A stretch of 24,568 nt of DNA from JAHEZL01 sp964406465 (GTDB taxonomy: Bacteria > Bacteroidota > Bacteroidia > Flavobacteriales_C > GCA-002722245), in assembly GCA_964406465.1 (NCBI GenBank), contig CAYORT010000032.1, positions 1 through 24,568 on the forward strand, given 5' to 3'. Positions within the stretch are counted from its first letter, which is position 1. Each line of letters starts with the position of its first letter. A program made the position numbers and the translations under genes. Below the pieces are notes generated by a model. It saw only the letters and a list, made by a program, of their open reading frames with translations. It had not been told where the DNA came from and did no database searches. Of the stretch, positions 22,639 through 24,568 are shown piece by piece.

Positions 22639-23958
22639 CTACACTATGGCTTGCGTTAAAACTTGTCCGTCTAACATTCCGCTTGGTATTCTATCTCTAA
22701 AGCCCAATAATTCGGCGATCGTTGGAATCACGTCGATACTCTCTCCATATTCGGTGCTTATCACTTTATCTTGGTGGATCACGTTGCTCGGACCGCACAT
22801 CAAGCAAAATATTTCACGGGAAGTAGCATCACTGTTGTGATCAAAAGCAGGTCTGCCATAGGCATCAATCACTGTATTCGATGTAATATTTCTTCCGTGT
22901 TCTGGCACCACAATCATCACTGTGTCATTGGCCATTCCAGGTGTATTTTGAATCTTATTCCAAAGGTGAGAAACACCCCAATCTGCGCGACGAAGCAAAT
23001 TGCAATATTGAGTGAAGTCGGTATGACAAATATCTACATCCTGCATATTCAACACCGTCAATTCGGGTTTAAATTTTTCAATCACCTTTTCGGCATAATA
23101 CAAATTCACCAAATCGTTCGAAACATATGAATTAAAGCCCCATGAGTTGTAGCCTGCGCCGCCCAAGGCATCTTGAAACAATTCGGCCAAGAAGGCATCT
23201 AGCTGCGCCCTTTCACTGGCAGAGTTAACCACTCCTACCGATTCGGCAGCATACTGATTGGCAAAATTGGCATCACAAAAGGCGCGAATTTTATTCACCA
23301 TTTCCATCTCTTGTTGAGTGAATGTTTTTGGATTACCCAAAGCATTGTATCCATCTATACTGATGATGGAAGAAGGTTGAATATAATTTGCTCCATAGGC
23401 TGCACCATAGCCCGCGAAAGAACTGTAATTTAAGGCTGGATAGGGACCCAAAGAATTGGATATCCACCACGAATTCATCGCCGAACTTCTTGATGCGTCG
23501 TCGTTGTGCTTTCTGTAATATTCAAAGATGGTTGGGTATTCGGGATTGGTTCTTAAATTTATTTCTGCCTGAGAATATTTTCCGGTGAGCGCCGTCATGT
23601 GTCCGTTGTAGTGCCCAGTTGGACCCTCCTTAAAGCGAAATTCCTTCATCAAAGTACCATATTCCTGCAAGCGTTTTCCACCCGGAAGAGGAGATGCGGG
23701 CAATACTTCGCTGATACCAGCTTGCACGGCAAATGGAGTGATGTCTTTCAACATCGTACTCATCAAGTTACTTTGATTTTGCTTTACTGTTTCTATATTT
23801 CTTAAACCACCAGCAAATAACACCAATACCACATGATTAACTTTACGCGTACCGGTAGCCGCAAACAATCTTCCCGACGGCAAGATATAAGGCAACACCA
23901 CCGCTCCGGCTGTTGCCACTGCTGCTTTTTTTATGAAGTCTCTTCTTTTCATTTTCAA
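22639..23958 (-). CDS. Tat-exported alkaline-phosphatase-superfamily protein (sulfatase/DUF1501-like)
   Basis: The N-terminus K-R-R-D-F-I-K-K (4-11) followed by a moderately hydrophobic core is a twin-arginine signal. The mature protein has an alkaline-phosphatase-superfamily order of motifs: V-V-L-V-L-F-A-G-G-L-R (43-53), G-H-Y-N-G-H-M-T-A-L-T-G (115-126), N-M-Q-D-V-D-I-C-H (304-312), V-P-E-H-G-R (351-356), F-D-H-N-S-D (372-377), and the closing G-E-S-I-D-V-I-P-T-I-A-E-L-L-G-F (405-420). DUF1501 and sulfatase proteins share this pattern. The first metal-binding aspartate is replaced by glycine, and the DHG motif reads EHG, so activity is uncertain. It overlaps the upstream lipoprotein gene by four bases (ATGA) and is followed three bases later by the cytochrome-like gene, implying translational coupling. 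Confidence 0.82.
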   Translation of the reverse strand: MKMKRRDFIKKAAVATAGAVVLPYILPSGRLFAATGTRKVNHVVLVLFAGGLRNIETVKQNQSNLMSTMLKDITPFAVQAGISEVLPASPLPGGKRLQEYGTLMKEFRFKEGPTGHYNGHMTALTGKYSQAEINLRTNPEYPTIFEYYRKHNDDASRSSAMNSWWISNSLGPYPALNYSSFAGYGAAYGANYIQPSSIISIDGYNALGNPKTFTQQEMEMVNKIRAFCDANFANQYAAESVGVVNSASERAQLDAFLAELFQDALGGAGYNSWGFNSYVSNDLVNLYYAEKVIEKFKPELTVLNMQDVDICHTDFTQYCNLLRRADWGVSHLWNKIQNTPGMANDTVMIVVPEHGRNITSNTVIDAYGRPAFDHNSDATSREIFCLMCGPSNVIHQDKVISTEYGESIDVIPTIAELLGFRDRIPSGMLDGQVLTQAIV

Positions 23959-24476
23959 AACTGACGGTATTCGTTAGAAGTCATTAGCGAATAGTAAAAC
24001 ATTTCTGCTGTAATAGTGCTGTTCTTTGTAAGTAAATCGCTGAGAAAATATATCTCATACTCATTTGGAACTCTGTTGTAAATCTTTTTGTAAGCATTGG
24101 TAATAAATAGTTTCTTATCACTTCCAATGCTTGTAGGAATTGTTGTACCTGACTTATTTAAAAAATTTCTGATGATCAAATCTTCTGTAACTCCTTTGTC
24201 GCCAAAAGCGATGTACTGCGTTTTCAATTCATTCAAAGTTGACGACGAAACAGTTGTTCCCATAACATCGGTATGTGCAATAGAAATAAATTCGGTGTTG
24301 CTTTTCACGTTTGGTTTTTGCACTCCGGCAGCGCTAATTGTTTCATCGTTCACTTCGTACACATATTCTTGCTTTTTCTTACAAGAAAATAAAACAACAG
24401 CCAGAAGTAGCAACGCGCTAACATTGAACTTAAAACATTGAACATTCAATCTATTTCTTGATTCCTGCATACTCAT
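23955..24476 (-). CDS. Lipoprotein with PSD1/DUF1553-like helical tail
   Basis: The 173-residue product has a hydrophobic segment V-S-A-L-L-L-L-A-V-V-L-F-S-C ending in a lipobox cysteine followed by K-K-K. The N-terminus before it (L-N-V-Q-C-F-K-F-N-V) is encoded by copies of the TTCAATGTT repeat. The start is uncertain: ATG 24476, ATG 24470 or a TTG near 24449, since the first two overlap the upstream gene. The C-terminal part, N-A-Y-K-K-I-Y-N-R-V-P-N-E-Y-E-I-Y-F-L and L-M-T-S-N-E-Y, resembles the helical end of cytochrome-associated PSD1/DUF1553-type proteins (Y...R.P...E...L). Its stop overlaps the start of the Tat-exported protein. Role unknown. Confidence 0.72.
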   Translation of the reverse strand: MSMQESRNRLNVQCFKFNVSALLLLAVVLFSCKKKQEYVYEVNDETISAAGVQKPNVKSNTEFISIAHTDVMGTTVSSSTLNELKTQYIAFGDKGVTEDLIIRNFLNKSGTTIPTSIGSDKKLFITNAYKKIYNRVPNEYEIYFLSDLLTKNSTITAEMFYYSLMTSNEYRQF

Positions 24477-24568
24477 CGCTACTTAAAATATAACTTTGTA
24501 AGGCTTTAAAATCTTTTGAATTTTTAAACGCTGTTGTTTGCGTAGCCATTTCGATAGATGTAGGCTCA
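24451..24568 (-). CDS. C-terminal end of a further operon gene, cut by the window edge
   Basis: The minus-strand frame is open from the right edge to a TAG at 24451-24453 and encodes 38 residues. These end F-K-A-L-Q-S-Y-I-L-S-S-D-E-Y-A-G-I-K-K. The ending resembles that of the next gene (Y-Y-S-L-M-T-S-N-E-Y-R-Q-F), which suggests a related helical domain. It overlaps the possible ATG of the following lipoprotein gene by about 26 bases, as expected in a tight operon. The product cannot be named from so short a piece. Confidence 0.65.
   Translation of the reverse strand, partial: EPTSIEMATQTTAFKNSKDFKALQSYILSSDEYAGIKK

Overview
The window is from an AT-rich member of the Bacteroidota. The evidence is four secreted proteins with type IX secretion (T9SS) C-terminal signals (three type A, one type B gliding-motility-associated domain), a DUF4249 lipoprotein-type protein, a GldJ/GldK-like SUMF-fold protein, several lipoprotein signals of the form SCKK, and starts without Shine-Dalgarno sequences but with some matches to the Bacteroidota -33/-7 promoter (TTTG / TAnnTTTG). 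No T9SS machinery, tRNA, rRNA, CRISPR, phage or insertion-sequence transposase is visible. The genus cannot be told from this stretch.

Layout. 1-775: 3' part of a DUF4249-like gene. 985-8993 (minus strand): a block of exported proteins, namely a GH18 chitinase-like enzyme, a 1782-residue modular protein with a lysozyme/transglycosylase-like N-terminal region and twelve Ig-like repeats, and a fibronectin-III-like T9SS substrate. Strong terminators separate parts of this block, and one terminator hairpin stands alone in the 329-base gap 7738-8066. 9148-10254: a helical-repeat-type gene broken by one in-frame TAA. 10283-12637: divergent rocD (ornithine aminotransferase) and metX (homoserine O-acetyltransferase). 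12876-15756: OmpA-family protein, YitT-family membrane protein, SUMF/GldJ-like protein. 16035-17273: a bacterial-type prolyl-tRNA synthetase without its editing insertion. 17324-19401: alpha/beta hydrolase, small membrane protein, YdcH-like protein, tsaB. 19558-21102: a repeat-containing T9SS substrate. 21205-24568 (minus): a tightly packed operon of lipoproteins around a Tat-exported alkaline-phosphatase-fold protein and a cytochrome-c-like lipoprotein, running off the right edge.

How the genes relate. The GH18 enzyme and the giant modular protein are adjacent on one strand and may act together on extracellular polysaccharide. The right-hand operon resembles, in a general way, the planctomycete-style pairing of DUF1501-type exported proteins with cytochrome-like partners. 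The middle is ordinary housekeeping.

The most unusual signal is non-coding. Three long palindromic elements (12665-12813, 15787-15938, 17276-17362) lie between genes. In each, two arms are reverse complements of each other and every arm is itself a hairpin. One of them supplies the C-terminal tail and stop codon of the hydrolase gene. A 17-bp hairpin also covers the start codon of tsaB.
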